Part shown: positions 11,933 through 20,385 of the stretch, piece by piece
How the letters are laid out: every line of letters starts with the position of its first letter
How positions within the stretch are numbered: position 1 is the first letter of the stretch
Assembly (NCBI GenBank): GCA_001312405.1
Contig: BBDR01000007.1
Location: 1 to 64,000, forward strand
Length of the DNA stretch: 64,000 nucleotides
Origin: Clostridium sp. NkU-1
Lineage (GTDB): Bacteria > Bacillota_A > Clostridia > Lachnospirales > Lachnospiraceae
Reading direction: 5' to 3'
Translations under genes and position numbers: made by a program
The notes under the pieces: generated by a model
Database searches by the model: none
What the model was told of the DNA's origin: nothing
What the model saw: only the letters and a program-made list of their open reading frames with translations

Positions 11933-12571
11933 ATGGATATAGAGTTAAAGCATAAGACAGCAATCCCGCGCTATCAGCAAATCGCTGTGGAAGTGGCGGC
12001 CCGGATCGCCAATGGGGAGTATGAGGTAGGTGAGAAGATATACGCCCGTTCCTCTCTTGCCGGCCAGTACAGCGTATCTCCGGAGACTGCCCGGCGGGCG
12101 ATCTGTATACTTAGCGATTTAGGAATCGTAACCTCTGAAAAGGGCAATGGGATCATCATCAAGTCCCAGAGAAAAGCAGCAGAGTACATCCAGCAAAACA
12201 GCAAAAGGCAGACCATTGATACCATTAAGGAAAATCTTTTAAAAAGTGTCAGCCGTCAAAAACAGGAAATGGAATACTTAAATGACTGTCTGCAGGATAT
12301 GATAGAGGCCTCGGTTCACTTCCGGTCAATGAATCCATTTATGCCGTTTGAGATACGGATCACCAGTGAATGTGCCCATTTGAATAAGACGGTAACTGAA
12401 ATCCAATTCTGGCAGCGGACCGGGGCGACTGTGATTGCAGTCAGCAGGAATGACACTGTCATAAAATCCCCCGGACCATACGTTGCTCTTTCGGAAAATG
12501 ATACCATATATTTTATAACACAGGATGATACTCCTGACAGAGTAAGAGACTTTTTATATACTTCTGAATAG
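11933..12571 (+). CDS. BusR-like GntR regulator with C-terminal RCK_C (TrkA_C) domain
   Basis: The ATG at 11933 (MDIELKHKTAIPRYQQIA) gives 212 aa; an upstream in-frame start has no support. Residues 1-75 are a GntR winged helix (SLAGQYSVSPETARRAICIL), 80-125 a helical coiled segment, and 135-212 an RCK_C fold ending GPYVALSENDTIYFITQDD. This layout is that of BusR of lactococci and streptococci, a c-di-AMP-dependent repressor of the osmolyte transporter BusAB/OpuA. The gene sits directly before an osmolyte ABC transporter, as BusR does. c-di-AMP binding here is inferred from family and context. Confidence 0.85.
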   Translation: MDIELKHKTAIPRYQQIAVEVAARIANGEYEVGEKIYARSSLAGQYSVSPETARRAICILSDLGIVTSEKGNGIIIKSQRKAAEYIQQNSKRQTIDTIKENLLKSVSRQKQEMEYLNDCLQDMIEASVHFRSMNPFMPFEIRITSECAHLNKTVTEIQFWQRTGATVIAVSRNDTVIKSPGPYVALSENDTIYFITQDDTPDRVRDFLYTSE

Positions 12572-12581
12572 CAGTTTTATC

Positions 12582-12620
12582 ACAGCGCTTGAAGCCAGAT
12601 TGGCTCAGGCGTTTTTTTTG
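12582..12620 (+). terminator. Terminator after the BusR-like gene
   Basis: An imperfect stem GCTTGAAGCCA/TGGCTCAGGC with a short loop is followed by eight T. It separates the regulator from the transporter operon, which has its own promoter. Confidence 0.7.
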
Positions 12621-12624
12621 AAAT

Positions 12625-12666
12625 TTGACAAAGTGACAACTTTATAATATAATCAAGTTGTTACTT
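12625..12666 (+). promoter_or_regulatory. Osmolyte-transporter promoter with palindromic operator
   Basis: TTGACA (12625-12630) and TATAAT (12648-12653) are 17 bases apart, a full consensus promoter. AAGTGACAACTT (12631-12642) fills the spacer and AAGTTGTTACTT (12655-12666) follows the -10. Each is a partial palindrome, and the second is the reverse complement of the first with one mismatch. Their position would block RNA polymerase. I propose this as the operator of the BusR-like repressor. Confidence 0.75.
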
Positions 12667-12687
12667 TGCTAAAAAGGAGGGAGATAT

Positions 12688-13823
12688 ATGATACAATTTG
12701 AACGTATTTCCAAGCGTTATAAGACAAAGCAGGTTCTTAATCAAATTACATTCACGATAAATAGCGGTACTCTGGTTGCTATTATTGGTGAGAGCGGCTG
12801 CGGTAAGACAACACTCTTAAAAATGATCAACCGGCTGATCAAGCCCACATCAGGTACGATTTCCATTGATGGTGAAAATATCGGCGGCATGGATGAAGTG
12901 GCCCTGCGGCGGAAAATCGGATATGTGATCCAGCAGACTGGACTGTTTCCACACATGACAGTTAAGGAAAATATTGAACTGATTCCAAAGCTTGAAAAGA
13001 TGTCGTCCAAAGACGTTGAGGACAACACAAGGAAGCTGATGCAGATGGTAGGACTTGATTGTGAAGAGTTTTTGAATCGATATCCGACAGAGCTCAGCGG
13101 AGGGCAGCAGCAGCGGATCGGCGTTGCCAGGCTTTTGCCACGGATCCCAATATTATCCTGATGGATGAGCCATTTTCGGCCCTGGATCCCATAACAAGAT
13201 CAGATCTTCAGGATGAGCTGGTGCAGCTGCAGGCCAAGTTAAAGAAGACGATTGTCTTTGTGACCCATGATATGGATGAAGCCATTAAGATCGCGGATAT
13301 GATCTGCATCATGAAGGATGGCGATATTCTGCAATATGATACGCCGGAAAATATCCTGAACAATCCTGTGGATGAATTTGTTTCAAGCTTCGTAGGAAAA
13401 AACAGGATCTGGTCTTCACCGGAATTCATCAAGGTATCCGACATTATGATCGAACAGCCGGTCAGTGCGACCAAAGACTTATCTGTTCTGAAATGCATCG
13501 AAAAGATGCGGAGAAACAAGGTCGACAGCCTGCTCATAGTGGATCGGGAAAGCCGGCGTTTGAGCGGAATTGTCAAGGCCAGCAAATTAAGAGGTATAGA
13601 AGACAGAACCCAATTGGCGGAACAATTTATGTACGAGGACTTTCCTACCCTTTTACCGGACCAATGCATACTGGATGCGCTGAAAATAGTGACAGAAAAC
13701 CAGGTGTCAACAGTTCCGGTGGTGGATGAGCAAAGGCGTCTTAAAGGGCTCATTACCCGGAGCAGTCTGGTCACGACCATGAGTCAGCAATATTTTGACT
13801 ATGAAGGAGGAGAGGCAGAATGA
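12688..13823 (+). CDS. opuCA: Osmolyte ABC transporter ATP-binding protein with CBS pair, frameshifted
   Basis: The N-terminal ABC domain has Walker A GESGCGKTT near residue 35, Q-loop VIQQTGLFPHM, signature LSGGQQQR near 137 and Walker B ILMDEPFSALDP. A tandem CBS domain follows (about 250-375: VSDIMIEQPVSATKD and VSTVPVVDEQRR). The frame breaks at about 13131, just after the signature motif, by one missing G; repair restores ARAFATDPNIILMDEP. This is the OpuCA/ProV-like ATPase for glycine betaine, carnitine or choline uptake. CBS domains of OpuCA homologues bind c-di-AMP and sense ionic strength. It overlaps the permease start by four bases. Confidence 0.9.
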
Positions 13824-15386
13824 ATTTTTGGAATTATATAATAAGCAATTATCCCCAGATCCTTTCATTATTGATCGAACATCTGAAGCTGACTGCCGTA
13901 TCGGTGGGTCTTGCCATATTGATAGGAGTGCCCCTTGGAATTTTTATTTCCTTTGCGGCAAAAGCCAGTAAACCGATTTTAGCAATCGCAAACGTGATTC
14001 AGGCAATTCCCAGTATGGCACTGCTTGGCTTCATGATCCCGTTATTGGGAATCGGTGTCATTCCTGCAATTGTTGCAGTCGTTCTTTATTCTCTTCTTCC
14101 CATTATTAAGAATACCTATACAGGAATTGATAATATCAATCCCCAGACGCTGGAGGCGGCCAAAGGGATTGGCTTGACGCCCTTTCAGGTGCTGACAAAG
14201 GTACAGATTCCCCTCGCTCTTCCGGTCATTATGGCAGGAGTGCGGATCGCTTCCGTAACAGCGGTAGGGCTTATGACCATGGCAGCGTTTATTGGTGCGG
14301 GCGGCCTGGGATACCTGGTGTTTTCCGGCATACGGACGGTGAATAACAATCAAATCCTGGCGGGCGCGATTCCTGCCTGTTTATTGGCATTGATGGTAGA
14401 CTTTCTGATTGGCCTGACTGAAAAGCTGGTAACGCCCATCAGCCTTCAAAAGGGAGACGCCTCCGTTAAGAAAAAAAGCAGGAAAATCCAAAAGGCAATG
14501 CTGGGAGCGGCTGCCATGTTTATTGCGGCTGTATTCCTTTTCACATCCGTGGGCAGTGTATCAGGAGATGTGCGTACACTCTCAGTCGGCTCCAAGGATT
14601 TTACGGAGCAGGAGATTCTTAGCAGTATGGTAGCGGATTTAATAGAAGACAGAACCGATATCACCGTAAACAGAAAGCTGAGCCTGGGCGGGTCACAGGT
14701 GTGCTTTTCTGCAATACAGACCGGAGATATTGATCTTTATGTTGACTACACCGGCACTTCATACACAGACATCCTCAAACATCCGCCGATCAGCGATATG
14801 GAGCAGGTGTATCAGACTGTAAAGAAAGAGTATAAGGAGCAGCTTGGTCTGGAAGTACTTAAGCAGATGAGCTTTAATAATACTTATGCATTGGCTGTAA
14901 CTCAGAAAATGGCAGAAGAGAATCATTTAGAAAAAAATAAGTGATCTTGCTAAAATAAGCGGAAACCTGATATCCGGTACTACTTTTGAATTCTCCAACC
15001 GGGAGGATGGATTATCCGGACTGCAGAAGGCCTATGGCTTCCAAATAGGAAAACGTCTTACATTAGACTCTTCTCCCCGCTATACGGCTCTGGAAACCGG
15101 TGAGGTAAATATCATTGATGCTTTTTCCACTGACGGACTTTTAAAGAAATTCGGCTTAAAAACGCTGGCAGATGATAAGAACTTTTTCCCGCCCTATTAT
15201 GCAATTCCTGTTATCAGAGAGGAAGCATTGGAGAAATGTCCGGAAGTCGCCGGAATCATGGAAGAATTAGCGCCATATTTAACAAATGAGGTTATGATTG
15301 AACTGAACTACAAGGTAGATGAATTACAGCAGACACCTGCTGCTGTAGCCCATGATTTTCTAAAAGAGAGTGGATTGATATCATGA
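13820..15386 (+). CDS. Osmolyte ABC permease fused to substrate-binding domain, frameshifted
   Basis: Residues 1-210 are the permease with about five or six membrane helices and the EAA-loop-like EAAKGIGLTPFQVLTKVQIPLALP. A further helix (about 225-245) leads into a periplasmic-type OpuAC substrate-binding domain starting LSVGSKDFTEQEIL. Such permease-receptor fusions are typical of OpuF/ChoQ-like systems. A run of seven A at 14931-14937 should be six; in the right frame the receptor continues ISDLAKISGN and ends DFLKESGLIS at 15384-15386. Repaired length is 521 aa. The final ATGA overlaps the next small gene. Confidence 0.9.
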
Positions 15387-15677
15387 TTTATGTAATTCTG
15401 CTTTTTTCGTTTCTTTCCCTTGTTTTTTTCTTCTCCCAGGTGGCGGTGGCTGATATGTACTGATACGCTCCTGTCCCTAAGGGAAGAAAAGGTCGGTTTT
15501 CTGTTTGGACGATATATGCGGGATTTGGCTGTTGTGATGCTGATTTTATGGTTACTTAAAGCTTTGAACATTCCCTGGGTATATGTAACTGCAGGGTGTG
15601 TGTTTTTCCTGCGTACACTGGGTTTTCTTATGCATATGGCTCAGGTTCTTATAAAAAAATTAAATGATGTCCGGTAA
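15383..15677 (+). CDS. Small membrane protein after the osmolyte transporter, probably frameshifted
   Basis: An ATG at 15383 overlaps the receptor stop and encodes MIYVILLFSFLSLVFFF, a membrane helix. The frame closes at a TGA near 15458, but the next frame carries on with LREEKVGFLFGRYMRDLAVV, two further hydrophobic segments and a KKLNDVR end. A one-base slip at about 15450-15460 would join them into a protein of about 97 aa with three helices. I do not recognise the family. It could be an accessory subunit; function unknown. Confidence 0.45.
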
Positions 15678-15782
15678 GCCGGGAAAACGTGAGGTTATTT
15701 TCAGTTTATCATAGGAGCTGTTTGAAAGCCAAAGTCCTTATGCAGGCATTGGCTGGACAATATTGGAAATATAACAAATAAG

Positions 15783-15817
15783 GGCCGTTGCATTGGAAAA
15801 ATGCAGCGGCCTGATTT
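15783..15817 (+). terminator. Terminator of the osmolyte-transporter operon
   Basis: A 12-bp stem GGCCGTTGCATT/AATGCAGCGGCC with one G-T pair, 5-nt loop, then TGATTTT. Confidence 0.8.
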
Positions 15818-15987
15818 TATCCGGACCTTACACACGAACATTAACCTTGGCTCTCCCCGCGATCCTCCTTGAAATTTCTAAACAGTTCAGCAGAATTCTT
15901 AGCTTTTTTTCTCCTCATACTATATAAACTTCATACGGCAGATCGTTGTTAGCTGGCTTCTGCGATTGCAGGCCGGCTGATCTTGGG

Positions 15988-16606
15988 TTAGAGGTTGGTT
16001 TGACGTGAGTTTTTGTACAGCAGCCAGATAATAATACCCACAGCTGCAAATGCCAGCAGGATAAAAACAACATAGGAATACGTGTTGATGTAATCAGCAA
16101 TTATACTCCATTTTTCTCCGGCAAAAGCCCCCAGATTAATAAGAACAACGTTCCAGATTGCCGTACCCGAAACAGTAAACAATAAAAATTTACTTATTTT
16201 CATTTCTGCCATTCCGGCCGGGATAGAGATGAGACTTCTGACAATAGGGATGAAGCGGCAGAAAAAAAACAGTAAGGCTTCCGTGCCGGTTGAACCAGTT
16301 TTCCGCTTTTATTATATCTTGTGTCTTTAATTTGAGAAGAAAACCCCATCTGTCGATGAACCACCCTAAGCGTTCCGGCGTTACCAGACGTCCGATGTAA
16401 TATAAAACCATAGCTCCGGCAGTTGAACCTGTGGTGGCGGAAAGAAGTACCAGCCCAATATTCAGATTACTTTTTGTTGTCATAAATCCGCCAAAAGTGA
16501 GAATAACTTCCGATGGAATAGGAGGAAATATATTTTCGATTGCTATTAATAGGGCAATACCGGCATATCCAAATTGATTCATCGTGTTTATGATCCATTC
16601 TTGCAT
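15988..16606 (-). CDS. DedA family membrane protein, frameshifted
   Basis: The N-terminus MQEWIINTMNQFGYAGIALLIAIENIFPPIPSEVIL carries the DedA signature E-N-x-x-P-P-I-P-S-E. GSTAGAMVLYYIGR and a GWF...W segment follow, then after a slip at about 16283 the hallmark F-C-R-F-I-P-I-V-R-S-L-I-S-I-P-A-G block and a final membrane helix. DedA proteins are half-transporters linked to undecaprenyl-phosphate or phospholipid flipping and envelope homeostasis. The repaired length of about 206 aa is normal. The gene is alone on the minus strand. Confidence 0.85.
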
Positions 16607-16792
16607 GTAAATTACCGTAATCCTTCCTTTTTGCTGATTGTGAGTAAAATTTATTTCTTATCATAGAATAAACAAGGATGGGGAATATTACAATGTTTTT
16701 TTTAATAAATGAACAGGAAATTAACACCGGAACCCAAATGGCTCAAAGGTGAGAAAAATAAGCACACCATTTTTGGGAGTGAAGTTAATCAA

Positions 16793-16893
16793 TTACTTTA
16801 TACCATGCATCAGCCTGTATTCTTTTGGTGATACCCCATATAGCTTCTTAAACAGGCCGGAAAAATGCCCTGCGTTAGAATCCCACTGCCGTT
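16793..16893 (-). pseudogene. Remnant of an AraC-family regulator (C-terminal HTH end only)
   Basis: On the minus strand bases 16893-16793 encode QWDSNAGHFSGLFKKLYGVSP, then KEYRLMHGIK and a stop. This is the second HTH and P-x-x-Y-R end of an AraC/XylS regulator. No matching N-terminal part is found before the terminator at 16946, so it is a truncated relic. Confidence 0.75.
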
Positions 16894-16945
16894 TAGTCAC
16901 CTAAACTCCCTCTTAATGCCTCCCGGAATTTCATTGAGGTGCGCT

Positions 16946-16988
16946 GCGTCTGTGTTCTTCGTGACTGAAAAACACAGACGCTTTTTTG
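16946..16988 (+). terminator. Terminator-like hairpin before the MarR operon
   Basis: An 11-bp perfect stem GCGTCTGTGTT/AACACAGACGC (16946-16956 with 16971-16981) is followed by TTTTTT. Its parent transcript is unclear; it may belong to the lost gene or insulate the metal operon. Confidence 0.75.
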
Positions 16989-17009
16989 ACAGAGAAAAAC
17001 CACACACTG

Positions 17010-17077
17010 TTAGGTACCTAAAAATATATTGACATTTCTTTTCTGTTATGCTATCTTGATTGTAAGGTACCTAATAT
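17010..17077 (+). promoter_or_regulatory. MarR operon promoter with two GGTACC operators
   Basis: TTGACA (17029-17034) and TATCTT (17052-17057) with a 17-base spacer. TTAGGTACCTAA, a perfect 12-bp palindrome, lies at 17010-17021 and a near copy TAAGGTACCTAA at 17063-17074, so operators flank the promoter on both sides. A looser GTTTAG-N4-CTAAAC occurs at about 16891-16907. This fits autorepression by the downstream MarR. Confidence 0.7.
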
Positions 17078-17098
17078 TAAAACTTAAAGGAGAATATC

Positions 17099-17710
17099 AT
17101 GAATAACAAAAATTTTGAAAATGAGCAAATTGTTGAAAAAAATATTGTATCTGAAAAGCTTTATTCTTTATTCTTGCGTTGCTCCCACGCTTTAAGCAGG
17201 GACATCATCAGGAAAACGGAATACATCCGGGCCAGTGGCGTATTCTTTCAATACTTTCGCAAACAGGTGAAATGGCGCAGCGGGATTTGCTTGAAGTATT
17301 ACAGATACGGGCTGCTTCACTAAGTGAGCTTTTAAGCAAACTCGAATCAAGAGGGCTTATTACCCGTGAAAAAGAAGCAGGAAATAAGCGTAATGTTAAT
17401 GTTGGACTTACAGAACTTGGGAAGATGGTCATTGATGAAAATGCGAATGCACAATATGAAACAGCTCAAGAGTTATTTTCTATGCTGTCACTTGAAGAAC
17501 AAAAGCATTTAATTGAGGTCTTAGAAAAATTAATTAACTCCTGGCATGAACAGCATCATGGCAGTGCTGCAAAAAAATCAGCACGGGCATGAACATCATG
17601 AAGGCAATCATAACGATCATACTGGACATGATGATATGCACCACGGTGGAAGTCACAGCCCTTATGGCCAGCATGGACACCACAGTCATCATTATAGAAA
17701 GGATTTTTAG
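17099..17710 (+). CDS. MarR-family regulator with His-rich C-terminal tail, frameshifted
   Basis: The N-terminus is read from 17099; a missing G at about 17200 shifts into the frame HHQENGIHPGQWRIL and the winged helix (LQIRAASLSELLSKLESRGLI, REKEAGNKRNVNVGLTELG). After HEQHHGSAA a run of seven A (17571-17577) should be six. With that repair the frame does not stop at 17592 but runs to a TAG at 17708-17710, adding a tail of about 45 residues with 15 histidines (GHEHHEGNHNDHTGHDD, HHGGSHSPYGQHGHHSHH). That tail is a metal-binding sequence, and the stop falls one base before the GTG of the metal-efflux gene. A zinc, cobalt or nickel sensor is likely. Confidence 0.8.
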
Positions 17711-17711
17711 T

Positions 17712-18683
17712 GTGTTTCCAAACAATAAATATAGCTCTCGGCAGCAAATTGGACAGCGTGCAGGATATATTGGAATTGCAGCAAATATTGTCCTTTTTTC
17801 TGCAAAATGTACAATAGGTCTTATTGGAAATAGCGTTTCAATTCTTGCAGATGCTTTCAACAATCTCACTGATTGTGCCGCTTCGGTTGTTGCCATTATT
17901 GGCTTTAAGTTATGCGGCAAAGAAGCGGATGATAAATACCCTAATGGTTATGGACGAATGGAGTATATCAGTGGATTCATTGTATCTTTTTTAATAATGG
18001 CAGCTTCCTTGTCTTTTGGCAAGCACTCTATTGCAAGAATATTAACACCGCAAATCACAATAATGCCATCTTGGTTTCTTTGGATACCAGCAGCTTCCAT
18101 TATAATAAAGCTGGCATTAGGGCTGTATACATATATGGCAAATCGGGTAATCCAATCAGCAACGCTTCGTACAATGTTTAAAGACAATATTTCAGATGCT
18201 ATATTAACAGCGATGACTCTTATATCTTTACTCTTAGCACCATTTACCGCATTACCTTTAGATGGCGTGGCTGGATTACTCATTGCAGCGGTAATTATGT
18301 GGTCTGGAATTACATCTTTTCAAGAGCACCTTTCCTTGCTTCTTGGAAAAGGTACAGATAAAGAGCTGATTGAACAAATAGCGGAGCTTGTGTTAAAACA
18401 AGACAATGTTTTTAGCGGAGTGGAATCAATAGCCACATACGATTTTGGCCCTGAAAAGCGGCTTGCTTTCATACAAGTATGTTTGAAAGCAAGCCCTCAT
18501 TTAGAAAATGTGCAGATAGCTATACAAAAGTTGACTGGCGATCTAAAACAAACACTTAATCTAGAAGCAACTATTTATTGGAATGCCGGCCACCATGAAA
18601 AGCAGAAAGGAAGTGACCTTGATGCCAGCGGAGAAGCTCAGCATTTCAAAGGAGAATTATCTAAAAACAATATTAAGCATTGA
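17712..18683 (+). CDS. Cation diffusion facilitator (CDF) metal exporter
   Basis: I take GTG at 17712 (MFPNNKYSSRQQIGQRAGYIG) as start; sequence further upstream in this frame is the antiframe of the MarR His-rich tail. The core shows SVSILADAFNNLTDCAASVVAIIGF with the HxxxD-like metal site as D-A-F-N-N-L-T-D, several membrane helices, and a C-terminal cytoplasmic domain from about 240. CDF proteins export Zn2+, Fe2+, Mn2+, Co2+ or Ni2+ by proton antiport. Neighbours are a His-rich MarR and a DtxR regulator, which suits a metal-stress operon. The 3' end overlaps the DtxR gene by about 60 bases; a small slip near the end is possible. Confidence 0.85.
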   Translation: MFPNNKYSSRQQIGQRAGYIGIAANIVLFSAKCTIGLIGNSVSILADAFNNLTDCAASVVAIIGFKLCGKEADDKYPNGYGRMEYISGFIVSFLIMAASLSFGKHSIARILTPQITIMPSWFLWIPAASIIIKLALGLYTYMANRVIQSATLRTMFKDNISDAILTAMTLISLLLAPFTALPLDGVAGLLIAAVIMWSGITSFQEHLSLLLGKGTDKELIEQIAELVLKQDNVFSGVESIATYDFGPEKRLAFIQVCLKASPHLENVQIAIQKLTGDLKQTLNLEATIYWNAGHHEKQKGSDLDASGEAQHFKGELSKNNIKH

Positions 18684-19014
18684 AGAAGAACAAGGATACG
18701 TGCGTGCCATAGATATCGCTAAGAAAATGGAGTTAAGCCGTCCCAGCGTATCGCACGCCATACAACTATTAAAGCAAGAAAAATATATTTATGTGGATGA
18801 TACGCACAATATTTCTTTTACTCCACAAGGATTTAAGCTTGCCTGTGCTATTAAGGAGCGCTATGTTCTATTTTACAATTTGCTTTTATCACTGGGTGTA
18901 CCAGCAGCAACAGCCTCATGTGACGCATGTAGAATGGAGCATGCCATTAGCAATGAAACTTTATTACAGTTAAAAAAAAGTATTAATATAAATAAATCGA
19001 CAGGAGAATTATAG
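18622..19014 (+). CDS. DtxR/MntR-family metal-dependent regulator
   Basis: Start ATG at 18622 (MPAEKLSISKENYLKTIL) follows GGAAG; an upstream in-frame ATG lies within the CDF gene. The N-terminal winged helix reads VRAIDIAKKMELSRPSVSHAIQLL, followed by the wing VDDTHNISFTPQG. The dimerisation part has SCDACRMEHAISNETLLQL, where Cys, Glu and His correspond to metal ligands of DtxR/MntR proteins. Length 130 aa fits short family members without an SH3 domain. It is the third gene of a MarR-CDF-DtxR run and may control Fe or Mn homeostasis. Confidence 0.85.
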   Translation: MPAEKLSISKENYLKTILSIEEEQGYVRAIDIAKKMELSRPSVSHAIQLLKQEKYIYVDDTHNISFTPQGFKLACAIKERYVLFYNLLLSLGVPAATASCDACRMEHAISNETLLQLKKSININKSTGEL

Positions 19015-19060
19015 AAGGCATTTTGATAAGACATTTTGATAAGACTGAGGAGAACCACCA

Positions 19061-19156
19061 TGACAAACCGGGAATGGGGACAGATAGGAAACAACTACTT
19101 AAAAGCCGTCGAATATGATTACATACCTCATAGACATGATAAAAATAAGTCATAAT
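19061..19156 (+). CDS. Unrecognised small ORF, possible remnant
   Basis: ATG at 19061 opens a 31-codon frame (MTNREWGQIGNNYLKAVEYD, then a His/Lys-rich end) after GAGGAGAACC. The composition looks protein-like, but I recognise no family. It may be the truncated start of a larger lost gene. Confidence 0.25.
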
Positions 19157-19257
19157 AATTATTTATGCTGTTTTTCAGCCTCATGACAAAAAGCTGCTTC
19201 TTCTGTGTGAGCTCCTGAAACATATCAAAAGAAGGATAGCCCCCGGAGAATGTTGAT

Positions 19258-19391
19258 GGGCAAGCGGAACCTATATCGAGGTGGAGAGCCCGGTAACACG
19301 TCAGATTATCGCACGGATTCCAGATGGGAACCAAACGGATATCGAACGTGCGGTGGAAGTGGCGGGTTTACTTGTGTTGAAAATGGTGTGA
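19258..19391 (+). pseudogene. Remnant of an aldehyde dehydrogenase N-terminus
   Basis: In one frame the bases read GTYIEVESPVTRQIIARIPD then GNQTDIERAVEVAGLLVLK and stop. This matches the N-terminal region of NAD(P)-dependent aldehyde dehydrogenases (the 'V.NPATG..IA.V......D...AV' pattern). No catalytic part follows, so it is a fragment. The remaining 19392-19475 holds a short hydrophobic frame of no known family. Confidence 0.55.
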
Positions 19392-19475
19392 GTAAAATAG
19401 TTTATAAACAAAGAAAATCGGTGCGGGGACTATCGTCCTGGCATCGATTTGTCTGCTGACGTATCTCTTAGCGGG

Positions 19476-20222
19476 CTATACAACGGTTCTTAAATACAAT
19501 TCTATCAGCAAATCTGCCTGAATCATAAGAAATGTCCGGGAAGTAATATCATAATTTTTATACATATTAACGGGAACACCGCTGCACAAGCTTCGATGCA
19601 TTTTCTTTACCAGGCTGCTGTTCCCATTATTTGTTATCGCCAAAAGGGCAGCTCCCGTATATTTTAATTTGCCTGCTGCTGAAACAAGGGTTTTGGTTTC
19701 GCCGCTCATGGAAAGAAAAAGAACCGTATCCTTTGATGTGATAAGGTTGGGGAGTAAGTCAATCATATGGGATTCATAAATGTATATAACCGATTTATTC
19801 AGCTGCATCAGACGCTTTGCCGTATACTCGGCAATGGGTTTGGTTAAACCGACTCCGATGATATAAAGAATATTGGAATGATTGATCCTGTCCGCCATAA
19901 ATTCCAGGTCTGAAATATCGATCATATTTACCAGGTTTTGGAAGAAGAGATTGTATTGGTTCAAAAGATTTTTTTCCTGGATCACATGAGTCTGTTTCAA
20001 CAATCCCTCTAATAGAAATTTAAATTCCGCGAAGCCGGACAGGCCCAGCCGCTTTGTCATCCTGATGATAGTGGTATTGGAGGTATTTAATATTTGCGCC
20101 AGTTCTGTCAAGGTATTGCTGGCTATTAATTCCGGATGGTCATCCAAATAATAGAATACATGTTTTTCTGAATGAGATAAGCTTTCGATCATGGAGGTAA
20201 AATGTGTCTGCAAGATTCCCAT
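19476..20222 (-). CDS. RpiR/MurR-family regulator (HTH + SIS)
   Basis: The 248-residue protein has an N-terminal HTH_6 domain (residues 1-75: LTELAQILNTSNTTIIRMTKRLGLSGFAEFK) and a sugar-isomerase SIS domain (about 105-235: ILYIIGVGLTKPIAEYTAKRL and LFLSMSGETKTLVSAA), which binds a phosphosugar. It is divergent from the fructose-type PTS, GH38 and GH13 genes and so probably their regulator, with a phosphorylated product as the signal. No frameshift. Confidence 0.9.
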   Translation of the reverse strand: MGILQTHFTSMIESLSHSEKHVFYYLDDHPELIASNTLTELAQILNTSNTTIIRMTKRLGLSGFAEFKFLLEGLLKQTHVIQEKNLLNQYNLFFQNLVNMIDISDLEFMADRINHSNILYIIGVGLTKPIAEYTAKRLMQLNKSVIYIYESHMIDLLPNLITSKDTVLFLSMSGETKTLVSAAGKLKYTGAALLAITNNGNSSLVKKMHRSLCSGVPVNMYKNYDITSRTFLMIQADLLIELYLRTVV

Positions 20223-20385
20223 AAAATCTCTCCTTTATCAATTTGTACAATTATACAGTTTTTGAATCAAAAAGTATAGTATAAAGTGTTATAATTTATC
20301 CATCGATAACAATTACTGATCAGTATGTTAACAATTTTAAATTTCATAAGATTCAAAACAATACACCGAGTGTGGAGGAGGATAT

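Noticed and set aside
17589..17711. N-terminal extension of the CDF protein starting at 17589
   Set aside because: That stretch is better read in another frame as the His-rich end of the MarR protein; the GTG at 17712 gives a normal CDF N-terminus.
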